Assembly: GCA_044235645.1 (NCBI GenBank) | Contig: JBIIHQ010000002.1 | Location: 271,697-335,696, forward strand | Direction: 5' to 3' | DNA length: 64,000 bases | From: OMIW01 sp044235645 | Lineage (GTDB): Bacteria; Bdellovibrionota_C; UBA2361; OMIW01 | Part shown: positions 24,703-32,993 of the stretch, piece after piece | Layout of the letters: every line of letters starts with the position of its first letter | Position numbering within the stretch: the stretch's first letter is position 1 | The notes under the pieces: generated by a model | What the model saw: the letters and a program-made list of their open reading frames with translations, nothing else | What the model was told of the DNA's origin: nothing | Databases searched by the model: none | Program-made: the position numbers and the translations under genes

Positions 24703-25476
24703 ATGGATCGCAGAGAACTATTGAAGACAGTAGCGGTGGCGAGTTCCGTCGCGATACTCAGTCGAACAGGAATGCTGACAGATAGTGATGCGTTTGCCCA
24801 AGAACGTGTAGAAAAGGAAAATGCGCCCAGTACTGGCGATTTCCCCGCCCTTCCCTATAGTGCCGATGCTCTTGCACCTGTCATTGATGCCGAGACGATG
24901 ATGCTTCATCACGGTGCTCACCATCGGGCTTATTTTGATAAATTGAACGCCGCGCTCACCCAGTGGTCAGCGCAGTCAGATGCGCAAAACTATTCGCCCG
25001 CGCAGGCACCACTTGTTGAGCTTCTCGCCAATCTCGATAAGATTCCGGAAAATTTCAGGCAAACAATCCGTAATCAGGGAGGCGGTCATTTTAACCATAC
25101 CCTCTTCTGGGAGACGATGACACCAGGCAAGGGTGGTACTGCGTTTGGTGAGGTGGGTAAGGAGATCGCAGCAACGTTCGGTGGATTTGACCAGTTCAAG
25201 GAGAAATTTGAAACGGCTGGGATCTCGCATTTCGGGAGCGGATGGGTATGGCTCAGTCTCGGGCGAGATGGCAGACTCGATCTTGGCGCCTATCCAAATC
25301 AGGATTCGCCCGTCATGGCCGGAAAGACGCCGATTATTGGGAATGACCTCTGGGAGCACGCCTATTACCTGAGCTACCGAAACCGTCGTGCGGAGTACCT
25401 GAAGGCGTGGTGGAACGTGGTGAACTGGGGGGTCGTTGAGAAGAGGTTCGTTGAGGCTCGTGCGGCTCGGGGGTAG
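24703..25476 (+). CDS. Fe/Mn superoxide dismutase with Tat signal
   Basis: 257 residues from ATG 24703, nine bases after a GAGGAG ribosome-binding site; ATG 24682 is also in frame. The N-terminus has a twin-arginine motif (DRRELLK) and a hydrophobic stretch, followed by an Ala/Gln-rich cleavage region near DAFAQ, so the folded enzyme is probably exported. The mature part is complete Fe/Mn SOD: MLHHGAHHRAYFD, GGGHFNHTLFWETM, and NDLWEHAYYLSYRNRR give the metal ligands (three His, one Asp). Fe versus Mn cannot be decided. It removes superoxide in the periplasm. Confidence 0.93.
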   Translation: MDRRELLKTVAVASSVAILSRTGMLTDSDAFAQERVEKENAPSTGDFPALPYSADALAPVIDAETMMLHHGAHHRAYFDKLNAALTQWSAQSDAQNYSPAQAPLVELLANLDKIPENFRQTIRNQGGGHFNHTLFWETMTPGKGGTAFGEVGKEIAATFGGFDQFKEKFETAGISHFGSGWVWLSLGRDGRLDLGAYPNQDSPVMAGKTPIIGNDLWEHAYYLSYRNRRAEYLKAWWNVVNWGVVEKRFVEARAARG

Positions 25477-25548
25477 AGGTTTCGCGAAGGGGTAAGGAGC
25501 GTGCCGCGGAGTCTTATCGACCCGCGGTATGCATCTCCTTCAATTAAC

Positions 25549-25761
25549 TCAATGCAGCTCTTGCAACGACACCTGCTTCTCGAGATCCCGCACCAGGTTG
25601 CACACCCGTTCCCGAATCTCATCGGCCAGCACGGCGATAAGGGTTCCCGTTTGCGAGACGCCGTTGTCGGCTTGCACCGTCTCTCGGGTAATCCATTCTG
25701 CAGAACACTCAAGGTGTTCTAGTCTACTCGTAATCTCAAGCAGTTTCTGAACAGTATCCAT
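25549..25761 (-). CDS. small coiled-coil hypothetical protein
   Basis: 70 residues from ATG 25761, preceded by GAGGAAA. The whole protein is predicted helical with heptads (LLEITSRLEHLE, then LADEIRERVCNLVRDLEKQ) and a central SQTGTL turn, giving a two-helix hairpin. The frame continues upstream without a good start. No family recognised. It is 73 bp from, and convergent with, the superoxide dismutase gene. Confidence 0.55.
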   Translation of the reverse strand: MDTVQKLLEITSRLEHLECSAEWITRETVQADNGVSQTGTLIAVLADEIRERVCNLVRDLEKQVSLQELH

Positions 25762-26141
25762 AGGGTTTCCTCGAGAGAACGCGTTGGTATTTCTGATGAT
25801 TAGCCGGTAGGGTTTCGAGCATATGTATGGTCTAGATGCGAAACGACTGGGGGAGGGTTCAGGAAGGGGGCGGGGTGTGTGGACCTCCGGGGCCCGCATG
25901 CAGGGGGATGGTGCCAGCGCAATGCGGGACATAACCCCGCGTACCCAGGATCACGATCCGAGCACTAGCTCCCGAAACGGGCGCTTGAGTCGCTCCTGCT
26001 CGCCCGGGTCGACCCCCTTTTCTCAGCCATAATTTACGGGCCTGCCACATCTGTTCGCAATCGCCGCGTGATGTATGCGTGGAGCTCTCGACCCGAAAAA
26101 AAGCGGACGGTCCTTTGTCGGGAACGTCCGCGCGGGCGGTG
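25762..26141. other. GC-rich gap with hairpins
   Basis: No gene is supported in this 380-bp stretch. It has several short stem-loops, such as GCGGG-ACATAA-CCCCGC near 25925-25940, and the terminator of the next minus-strand gene at its right end. A small RNA is possible but I recognise none. Confidence 0.3.
26096..26131 (-). terminator. intrinsic terminator for the gene at 26142
   Basis: Read on the minus strand, GCGGACG and CGTCCGC enclose a 15-nt loop and are followed by seven T. Confidence 0.85.
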
Positions 26142-26396
26142 TCACAATTTTCGCAGTGAGTTCATTAACCGAGCCCATCGTCCCCTCCACGTATGTGGAT
26201 AATGCTGAATCCAAGCATCGTCTATCATCTTGGGGAGATTCGCGGCGAGATTAGCTTTGAACCTTTCATTTTCTAATGCTGCCAACGCCTCCGATTCCGG
26301 GACCCGCTCATACGTTACCTTAGCTCGAACCATCTCACCCCGGAGAGTAATCCGAAGCCAAGTTCCGTCGGACAACTGTCTATAAGGGACTCTCAT
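26142..26396 (-). CDS. small hypothetical protein
   Basis: 84 residues from ATG 26396. The first half looks like a short beta-sheet (WLRITLRGEMVRAKVTYERV), the second half is helical and basic, with Trp and Arg (TWRGRWARLMNSL). No signal peptide. The terminator directly behind its stop supports it as a real gene. I do not recognise it. Confidence 0.55.
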   Translation of the reverse strand: MRVPYRQLSDGTWLRITLRGEMVRAKVTYERVPESEALAALENERFKANLAANLPKMIDDAWIQHYPHTWRGRWARLMNSLRKL

Positions 26397-26482
26397 AACC
26401 TGTGGATGAAAACTCCCGGAGCATTATCGCATTCCCTATATTCGTCAAGCACAAGAGAGAACATCTGCGGCCGCTTGCGTTG

Positions 26483-26519
26483 AAAAAAAGGCCAGCGACC
26501 CCTCCTGAGGTCGTTGGCC
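26483..26519 (-). terminator. intrinsic terminator for the gene at 26527
   Basis: On the minus strand GGCCAACGACC pairs with GGTCGCTGGCC (one wobble) around an 8-nt loop and is followed by seven T. Confidence 0.88.
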
Positions 26520-26526
26520 GGTGTGA

Positions 26527-26781
26527 TTAGGTCAGAAGAGTCAGCAAGAAAAGGCCAATCCCCACCAAAAAAACGTAAGAAGAGCACAGCCGCATCAGCG
26601 GTCGCTCCGTTTCTGGTAGAGTCGCGATTCGCTTGAGACACCAGATGCCGATGCCGATGAGAAACGTCGAAAGAGCGTATTCTCGTATGATTAAAAGGAG
26701 AAATATGCCTCCTGAAACGGCAGCCAGTCTCCAAACCCGATAACCTTTTGATCCTGCTTGAAACCGTCGTAACCAGCGCAT
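26527..26781 (-). CDS. small membrane protein
   Basis: 84 residues from ATG 26781, chosen because GAGGAG sits just upstream; a TTG at 26832 would add 17 residues but coincides with a TTGACA that looks like a -35 box. After a basic head (MRWLRRFQ) there are two or three hydrophobic helices (AVSGGIFLLLII, STFLIGIGIWCL, SYVFLVGIGLFLLTLL). A terminator follows at once. No family known. Confidence 0.6.
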   Translation of the reverse strand: MRWLRRFQAGSKGYRVWRLAAVSGGIFLLLIIREYALSTFLIGIGIWCLKRIATLPETERPLMRLCSSYVFLVGIGLFLLTLLT

Positions 26782-27143
26782 AACACGCTCCTCAATGCCG
26801 TCAGTGTCCGTGTTCCTTGCCAAAACTGTCAACCTTTACCGATCTTTTCAAGTTCTCTGTTATCCTGAGCGCATCATTAAACAGGTGTAAAAGGTGAGTG
26901 CCCGTGCGGAGTGTGGAGCGTTGTGGAGTGTCTCTGTAACCGGGAAATTCGGGAAAGATCACGAGCGTCTTCGTGATTCAACGATGATGCGGCATGTGTG
27001 CTAGGAGGCTGGAGGTGTGGCATCGGTGTCGGGCGGAATGGTCTGGGTGCGCACGACTGGCTCGGATACAGCTCCGCCCGATTGATGGGATAAAAAGGCC
27101 AGTACCTTCTCTCGAAGGTACTGGCTGAGCGATTGGCGATTTG
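26782..27143. other. gap between two small minus-strand genes
   Basis: No gene is supported. On the minus strand TTGACA at 26827-26832 may be a -35 box for the membrane protein at 26527. A hairpin (GATCACGA with TCGTGATT) lies near 26956-26978. The left-pointing terminator of the next gene is at 27092-27125. Confidence 0.35.
27092..27125 (-). terminator. intrinsic terminator for the gene at 27144
   Basis: On the minus strand GCCAGTACCTT and AAGGTACTGGC form a perfect 11-bp stem with a short loop, followed by T5. Confidence 0.9.
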
Positions 27144-27488
27144 TCACGAAAGGGTGAAGAAGCAAAGCCCGAGGACTATCATCAGTGCCCCCATGTAAGG
27201 ATCGTACCGACCCTGGCGAAATACCACCAAGGCGAGACCTTGGAGGCATGCGAACACCCCCTTCACCAGAACTCCGACGGGGAAAATCAGAAAAAGGAGC
27301 CAAACGATGAGTGCCAGATCCCTCCAATACTTTCGGAGCACTGGTCCTACTCTCCTGACCCAGGATGGCAGTAGGTGACAACCCTGCTCGCAGAGGAATT
27401 TGGCCCGTTCGACGAGACGTCCAATCCTTCGCAAACCTTTTTTCATAACCTTATCCGATATCCCATCAATTTCTCCCCCAAACCTCAT
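27144..27488 (-). CDS. small membrane protein
   Basis: About 114 residues from ATG 27488; ATG 27446 is an alternative. The N-terminal half is basic and amphipathic with a CEQGC pair of cysteines. Two strong hydrophobic segments follow: LALIVWLLFLIFPVGVLVKG and GALMIVLGLCFFTL. A twelve-base G-run (on this strand, 27498-27509) and a TTGACA lie directly upstream, which may affect expression. A terminator follows the stop. Family unknown; gene size and layout resemble the gene at 26527 but the sequences are not clearly related. Confidence 0.6.
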   Translation of the reverse strand: MRFGGEIDGISDKVMKKGLRRIGRLVERAKFLCEQGCHLLPSWVRRVGPVLRKYWRDLALIVWLLFLIFPVGVLVKGVFACLQGLALVVFRQGRYDPYMGALMIVLGLCFFTLS

Positions 27489-27621
27489 CCCTGTCAACCC
27501 CCCCCCCCCGTTGCCCTCACCCCCTCATCCGCTGTAATCTTTCGGGCGCCGAATTCCCCGCCTACCCCGTGTCGCCGCCCGTCTCTATCCCCTCGCCCTG
27601 AGCACCACAAGGAGTAGTTCA

Positions 27622-28386
27622 ATGATTAATATTCTGACCGCCCTCATCCTTCTCGGGGTCATTGTGGCTCCGTACGTGTTTCCCGATCGCATCCCCGAAC
27701 CGTTATTAACGGCGGAATACCAGACCGGGGTGCTTCTGCTCTTTGTGGGTTATCTTTTGGTAGAGGGAATCCGACAACGTCGACCCCAGACCTCGCGGAC
27801 AGGCGATGACCCTGCGCGGGCGCTCCGTGAAAAGAACAGCGAGCTTGCAGAGCGGGTGCGGGGGCTTGAGGGAGAATTGGCGACGGTGTCGGGGGAAGTT
27901 CGTGAGGGGCGTGAGCGCGCGGAAGGACTGGCGCGCGCCCTCGCGGAGGCGCAGGCCCGTCTGGCAGCGGCACCGGCCCGCTCGGGTGCTCAGGCATCAT
28001 CACATTCGGTTGCTGAGGCATTACAGATGCTTGCGCTCCTGCAGCAGCGGGGGCGGTTCGTTGATTTTGTGATGCAGGATATCGCCCCAATTTCGAATGA
28101 GCAGATCGGTGCGGTCGCCCGATTTGTTCATCAGGGGTGTCGCTCGGTCTTTGATGAGCTCTTTGAGATTGAGCCCGTGAGGGAGGAGGGAGAGGGGGCT
28201 GCGATAACCCTCGCGGGTGCGCCGGACCCGGAACAGCTTCGGATTCAGGGAAGGACACCGACTTATCCGACGCAGGCGACGATTGTTCATCGGGGGTGGC
28301 TCACGAATCGAGTCACGTTGCCGAGTGTCACCGCCGAGCGTCAGCCTCCTTATGTGATCGCACCTGCGGATGCAGAGGTGCGCTAG
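27622..28386 (+). CDS. DUF2760 domain protein
   Basis: 254 residues; AAGGAG precedes ATG 27622. Two N-terminal membrane helices (ILTALILLGVIVAPYVFP and GVLLLFVGYLLVEGI) are followed by a charged coiled coil (about 65-115), then an Ala-rich linker. The DUF2760 domain occupies about 130-254: ALQMLALLQQRGRFVDFVMQ, GAVARFVHQGCR, and the closing HRGWL and ITVPxV-like segments. In many proteobacteria a DUF2760 gene precedes two Hsp70-like genes, exactly as here. It could anchor those proteins at the inner membrane; the function is not known. Confidence 0.88.
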   Translation: MINILTALILLGVIVAPYVFPDRIPEPLLTAEYQTGVLLLFVGYLLVEGIRQRRPQTSRTGDDPARALREKNSELAERVRGLEGELATVSGEVREGRERAEGLARALAEAQARLAAAPARSGAQASSHSVAEALQMLALLQQRGRFVDFVMQDIAPISNEQIGAVARFVHQGCRSVFDELFEIEPVREEGEGAAITLAGAPDPEQLRIQGRTPTYPTQATIVHRGWLTNRVTLPSVTAERQPPYVIAPADAEVR

Positions 28387-28451
28387 CCAAAGGGTAACGT
28401 CACCAACACCACTTTGTTTTGGCACAAGCAGCAATTCATGCCCATTCATCT

Positions 28452-30362
28452 ATGAACTCATCTTCATCACCGCAATTGTTGATCGCTATCGGCATTGACC
28501 TTGGTACGTCTAATACAACCGCATCCATCGCGGAGGAAGGTACCACTCCACCCCGCGCGATTTCCCTCCGGCAGGTTCAGGGGCCAGGGGTGACGACGAC
28601 GAATGGTCTTCTTCCCTCGGTGCTATACCTTCCCACGAGCGCCGAAACTGCAACTGCATCCTTTGCTCTGCCGTGGTCGCTCACCGGTGATGAGCCGGTC
28701 GTTGGTCTGTTTGCCCGCGATCAAGAAGCTCGTACCCCCGACCGGGTGATCCGTTCCGCGAAATCATGGCTCTGCAATTCCGCGATCGATCGGCGTGCTC
28801 CGGTATTGCCGTGGCACGCAGCCGATGATTTAGCGAAACTTTCTCCCTTCGAGGCATCGCGCGCAATCCTTGCGCATGTTCGTCGGGCCTCACACCTGTG
28901 GGCGAGCGATGAAGAATTGTCCGACCCGTGTGCCGTCGGTGCGACTCCCGGCTCGATCGTCGTCACCGTACCTGCATCGTTTGATGAAGTCGCGCGGCAG
29001 CTGACGTATGATGCTGCGATTGCTGCGGGGCTCCCCTCGTGCACCCTTCTTGAAGAACCGCAGGCAGCCTTCTACGCGTGGCTCTCGCACCACGAAAGCG
29101 ATTGGCGGCAGATCGTCAAACCGGGCGATACGCTCTTGGTGTGTGATGTGGGAGGGGGAACCGCTGACTTTTCCCTTATCGCGGTGCTCGAGGAGCAGGG
29201 GGAGTTGGTGCTTTCACGTATCGCAGTCGGCGATCACATCCTGCTCGGGGGGGATAATATCGATCTCGCGCTCGCGTATCGTGCTCGCTCACGGCTTCCC
29301 GCGAACTCTGCTGAGTTAGATCCGTGGCAGATGGGTGTGCTCACTGCGCTTGCGCAGACGGCCAAGGAGCGGCTGCTCACTGATCCCACGCTCGGGACCT
29401 TCACAATCACGATTCCGACCCGTGGCTCAAATCTCTTCGCTGCTCCTCTTGAGGTCTCTATCACCCGCGCAGATATCGAGGAGATTGTTCTCAGTGGGTT
29501 TTTTCCGATAGTTGATCGGACTGCACTCCCAGCGCAAAGAAAGAGTGCGAGCCTCACCGATTTCGGTCTTCCGTACGCAGCAGACCCCGCGCTGACCAAA
29601 CACCTCGCGGCGTTCCTCGCGCGGAGCGCTACCCTCGTTGAGCAGACCCCTTCGTTGGCCCCTTTGCGGGAGCGCTCATCGGATGGGTTTATGCGACCGT
29701 CCGCGGTGCTTTTTAACGGAGGGCTATTCAATAGCGATACGTTGCGAGAGCGGGTGCTTTCTCTCCTCCGTGATTGGGTTGCGCCCTTCCCCCTGGAGGA
29801 GCTTCACGGTATTGATCGCTCGCAGGCAGTGAGTGTGGGTGCGGCATGGTATGCACGGCTCAAGGCATCGGGCACGGGGGTGCGCGTTCGCTCCGCAACT
29901 ACCAAATCATTCTATGTCGGAGTTGAGAGCTCTCTCCCCGCAGTGCCCGGGTTTATTCCACCGCTCAAGGGGCTCTGTATTGCGCCGCGTGGCGTCGAGG
30001 AGGGGAACGATATCACACTTCCGGCAAAAACATTTTCTCTCGCAGCGGGAGAGGCAGTGCAGTTTCGCCTCTTTGCGAGTGCGGATCGTCCAGATGATCG
30101 CGCTGGGGATGAGGTGAGCGATGCCGAACGGTTGCTCGATGAGCTGGCACCGGTTAGTGCGACGATCAATCCGCCGGCTATTGGCTCGGCTAGCGCCGAT
30201 CAAATCGAGGGTTCCGTCCCCTTTGGGAGCGGCCCACCGCGAATCCCGGTTCAGCTTCACACCCGTCTCACCGAGCTGGGACTCCTTGAAATAACCCTCA
30301 AACAGACCACCTCTGATGATTCGTGGCACCTCGCCTTTGCGACACGTTCGGAGCACCCGTGA
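28452..30362 (+). CDS. Hsp70-family ATPase (first of a pair)
   Basis: 636 residues from ATG 28452. The actin-like ATPase motifs are present: phosphate-1 IGIDLGTSNTTASI near residue 15, phosphate-2 VCDVGGGTADFSLI near 225, then LLGGDNIDLALA, and an adenosine-type VLFNGGLF near 415. The remaining 200 residues do not read as a normal DnaK substrate-binding domain, and there is no EEVD-like tail. It sits between the DUF2760 gene and a second, longer Hsp70-like gene whose start overlaps its stop. Members are uncharacterised; cytoplasmic protein handling is inferred from the fold only. Confidence 0.9.
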   Translation: MNSSSSPQLLIAIGIDLGTSNTTASIAEEGTTPPRAISLRQVQGPGVTTTNGLLPSVLYLPTSAETATASFALPWSLTGDEPVVGLFARDQEARTPDRVIRSAKSWLCNSAIDRRAPVLPWHAADDLAKLSPFEASRAILAHVRRASHLWASDEELSDPCAVGATPGSIVVTVPASFDEVARQLTYDAAIAAGLPSCTLLEEPQAAFYAWLSHHESDWRQIVKPGDTLLVCDVGGGTADFSLIAVLEEQGELVLSRIAVGDHILLGGDNIDLALAYRARSRLPANSAELDPWQMGVLTALAQTAKERLLTDPTLGTFTITIPTRGSNLFAAPLEVSITRADIEEIVLSGFFPIVDRTALPAQRKSASLTDFGLPYAADPALTKHLAAFLARSATLVEQTPSLAPLRERSSDGFMRPSAVLFNGGLFNSDTLRERVLSLLRDWVAPFPLEELHGIDRSQAVSVGAAWYARLKASGTGVRVRSATTKSFYVGVESSLPAVPGFIPPLKGLCIAPRGVEEGNDITLPAKTFSLAAGEAVQFRLFASADRPDDRAGDEVSDAERLLDELAPVSATINPPAIGSASADQIEGSVPFGSGPPRIPVQLHTRLTELGLLEITLKQTTSDDSWHLAFATRSEHP

Positions 30363-32989
30363 GCCAACCCCGTTACTGTATCGGTATCGATCTCGGCACG
30401 ACCAACTGCGCGCTTGCGTACGTTGATACCCTCGCCGATGGGGATCGCTCAACCCTTTTTCCGATTCCGCAGAATCTTTCCGAAACGACTCGGGGTATCG
30501 CGGAAATTCTCCCTTCGACCGTTGCGCTTCTTGATTCAGGCACCAGGCTCGTCGGTCGTGGTGCGCTGGAGCTAATGGCGTTCGGTGCAACTCCAGTGGT
30601 TTCAAGTGCAAAGTCGTGGCTTATTGTCGATGCTGTTGATCGACGTGCACCCCTGTTGCCGACCGATAGAGTGCTTACTCCACCCGCGACAAAGGTGAGT
30701 CCCGTTGAGGCATCTGCGATCTATCTGAGCCATCTGCGAGAACAGTGGGATGAGGCGATGGCGGCTTTTGATCATTCGTATCGGCTCGAACATCAGCAGG
30801 TTGTCGTCACCGTTCCGGCATCGTTTGATCCGATTGCGCAAGCGCTTACCCGAGAGGCGATCGAGCTCGCGGGCCTCCCCCGTTCAACTACTCTCCTCGA
30901 GGAGCCGGTTGCTGCATTTCATCACTTTCTCGAGCAGGATGAGGCGGTCCTCTCGCATCTCACCAGGCGCCCAGCGCGGATTTTGGTAGTTGATATTGGG
31001 GGAGGAACGACCGATTGTAGCCTCCTTGAGCTCGATAGATCAGGAGAGCTGCGCCGAATCAAGGTGGGGGAACACCTCCTGATCGGAGGAGATACGATAG
31101 ACCTTGCGATAAGCCATCTCGTTCAGCGACAGCTCTCCGGTACGCTCTCTCCCCGCGCGTGGACCTCAGTGATATATCAATCTCGCCGGCTCAAAGAGGC
31201 GTATTTATCGGGAGAAGTCGCTGCTCACGGTGTTTTCTCGCTCACGATTGCCGGGGAAGGTAGCAATCTGTTCGGTTCGACTCAAACAATCAATATCACC
31301 CCTGCCGAGCTCGAGGACCTTATTCTCGAGGGATTCTTCCCGCTCTGTGAATCGTCTGACACTCCAGGTCCTCGAACGACCGCGCTCCGCGAGGTCGGGT
31401 TGCCATTTCCGGCGGATGTGGCGATTACCCGCCATCTGGCCGCTTTTTTATGGGGCGATAGTGATGGAGGAGGGGGGGGAGCAACCCGTTCCAGTATAAA
31501 GGTCGATGGGGTGTTGTACACTGGGGGATCGCTCCTTTCGCCGCTGATACAAGATAGGCTCACCCGATTAATTACCCGTTGGCAGCAAGGAGTCGCGCCG
31601 GTCGTGCTGCCTAATCGCTCGCACCTTCTCGCGGTTGCGCACGGTGCGGCCCGTTACGCACTGAGCACTCGGGCCCGTGCGCGGCGAGTTGCTATGGCGT
31701 ACCCGCGGAGTCTCTACCTCGATATCGGCGAAGGAAACCTCCTGTGTGTCTTTGCTCAGGGGCACCACACCGGCGATGAAGTGGTTATCGAGCAGACACC
31801 CCTCGTCGCGACGACGAACAAACCAGTTCGACTTCAGCTCTTCTCCTCGACGATGCGTCCCGATGATCGTGAGGGAGAAATCGTGCCCCGGAATCCCGCA
31901 TCATTTCGCCCCTTTCCCCCCGCAACGACGGTGCTCGCGACGGAGAGGGACAGAGGAGCTGCGCAGACGATACGGGTACAGCTCGCCATTCATCTCACCG
32001 AGGTGGGAAGCCTTGCGCTCTCGTGCGTCGATCCCTTCGGAGGTCACCGATGGACCATTGAATTTCACCTTTCAGATGAAAAGGTGTCTTCTCATGCCCC
32101 GAGAAATCCGGCGTTGGAGAGCGCAATCGATCTCGTGCGGGGAGTGTTTGGAAAGGGACGAGATGATTCTCCCAGTGGGATGATGACACGGCTCGAGAAA
32201 ACCCTTGGCACGCCCCGCGATACCTGGGATATCAAAACGGTGCGTTCATTGTGGGGCCCCCTTGCTGAATCACTCACCCGTCGAGGGAAAAGTGTCAAGC
32301 ACGAGGTTGCATGGCTCCAGTGTGCTGGTCATGCGCTGCGACCGGGGATTGGGGATGAATCTGATTCGCTTCGTATCAATGAACTGTGGCGGATTCGTAC
32401 CGTCGGCACCCCGCATCGGCGTGAACCATCGGTGATACTGGCAATGACGATCGCCTGGCGACGGGTCGCTGCGGGCATATCCGCCGAGAGGCAGAGCGAA
32501 CTCGCCGAGGAGCTGGCAAAAGGGGACCTCAGCAATCCCGAGACGGTCCGTCTCCTCGCATCCCTCGAGCGATTATCGCAGCCAGCGAAACAGCAGATAG
32601 CGCAACGCGCCATCAAACTCCTCGCAGCATCTCAGCGAGATGCCCAGATACTCGGCCTCTGGTCGCTCGCGCGGGTTGGAGCGAGAGAGCCTCTTTACGC
32701 GGCGAGTCGGTACGTTCTTCCCGCCGATATGATTGAAGAAATCGTTAAGCGACTCGCGAAATCCTCCCAGCTTCCTGAACCTCACCGCTCTCGGGCGATT
32801 GCGCAACTGATCCGTCGCACCAACGATCCAAACCGCGATGTGACCGCTTCGGTGTGGGATGCCGCCGCAGCCACCATATCAGACCAATGGCTCCTTTTCG
32901 CACGAGGCGAGGGAGATACTCATGACACCGAAGGAGCATTGCTGGGAGACTCCTTACCGGCGGGGATTAGATTGATGCGGGAGCGGTGA
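30359..32989 (+). CDS. Hsp70-family ATPase with long C-terminal extension (DUF3731-like)
   Basis: 876 residues starting at GTG 30359, which overlaps the previous stop in the tetranucleotide GTGA, so translation is probably coupled. A longer frame from 30323 is less likely. ATPase motifs: IGIDLGTTNCALAYVD, VVDIGGGTTDCSLLELD, LIGGDTIDLAIS and GVLYTGGSLL. After about residue 560 comes a helical region of roughly 300 residues that matches the DUF3731 extension of these paired Hsp70-like proteins, not a DnaK lid. An eight-G run near 31479 codes Gly in a loop. Partner choice and substrate unknown. Confidence 0.9.
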   Translation: MSQPRYCIGIDLGTTNCALAYVDTLADGDRSTLFPIPQNLSETTRGIAEILPSTVALLDSGTRLVGRGALELMAFGATPVVSSAKSWLIVDAVDRRAPLLPTDRVLTPPATKVSPVEASAIYLSHLREQWDEAMAAFDHSYRLEHQQVVVTVPASFDPIAQALTREAIELAGLPRSTTLLEEPVAAFHHFLEQDEAVLSHLTRRPARILVVDIGGGTTDCSLLELDRSGELRRIKVGEHLLIGGDTIDLAISHLVQRQLSGTLSPRAWTSVIYQSRRLKEAYLSGEVAAHGVFSLTIAGEGSNLFGSTQTINITPAELEDLILEGFFPLCESSDTPGPRTTALREVGLPFPADVAITRHLAAFLWGDSDGGGGGATRSSIKVDGVLYTGGSLLSPLIQDRLTRLITRWQQGVAPVVLPNRSHLLAVAHGAARYALSTRARARRVAMAYPRSLYLDIGEGNLLCVFAQGHHTGDEVVIEQTPLVATTNKPVRLQLFSSTMRPDDREGEIVPRNPASFRPFPPATTVLATERDRGAAQTIRVQLAIHLTEVGSLALSCVDPFGGHRWTIEFHLSDEKVSSHAPRNPALESAIDLVRGVFGKGRDDSPSGMMTRLEKTLGTPRDTWDIKTVRSLWGPLAESLTRRGKSVKHEVAWLQCAGHALRPGIGDESDSLRINELWRIRTVGTPHRREPSVILAMTIAWRRVAAGISAERQSELAEELAKGDLSNPETVRLLASLERLSQPAKQQIAQRAIKLLAASQRDAQILGLWSLARVGAREPLYAASRYVLPADMIEEIVKRLAKSSQLPEPHRSRAIAQLIRRTNDPNRDVTASVWDAAAATISDQWLLFARGEGDTHDTEGALLGDSLPAGIRLMRER

Positions 32990-32993
32990 GCCA

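Noticed and set aside
29907..30611. 234-codon minus-strand frame across the junction of the two Hsp70 genes
   Set aside because: Both Hsp70 frames are strongly supported and the antisense product is Arg/Ser-rich without any domain.
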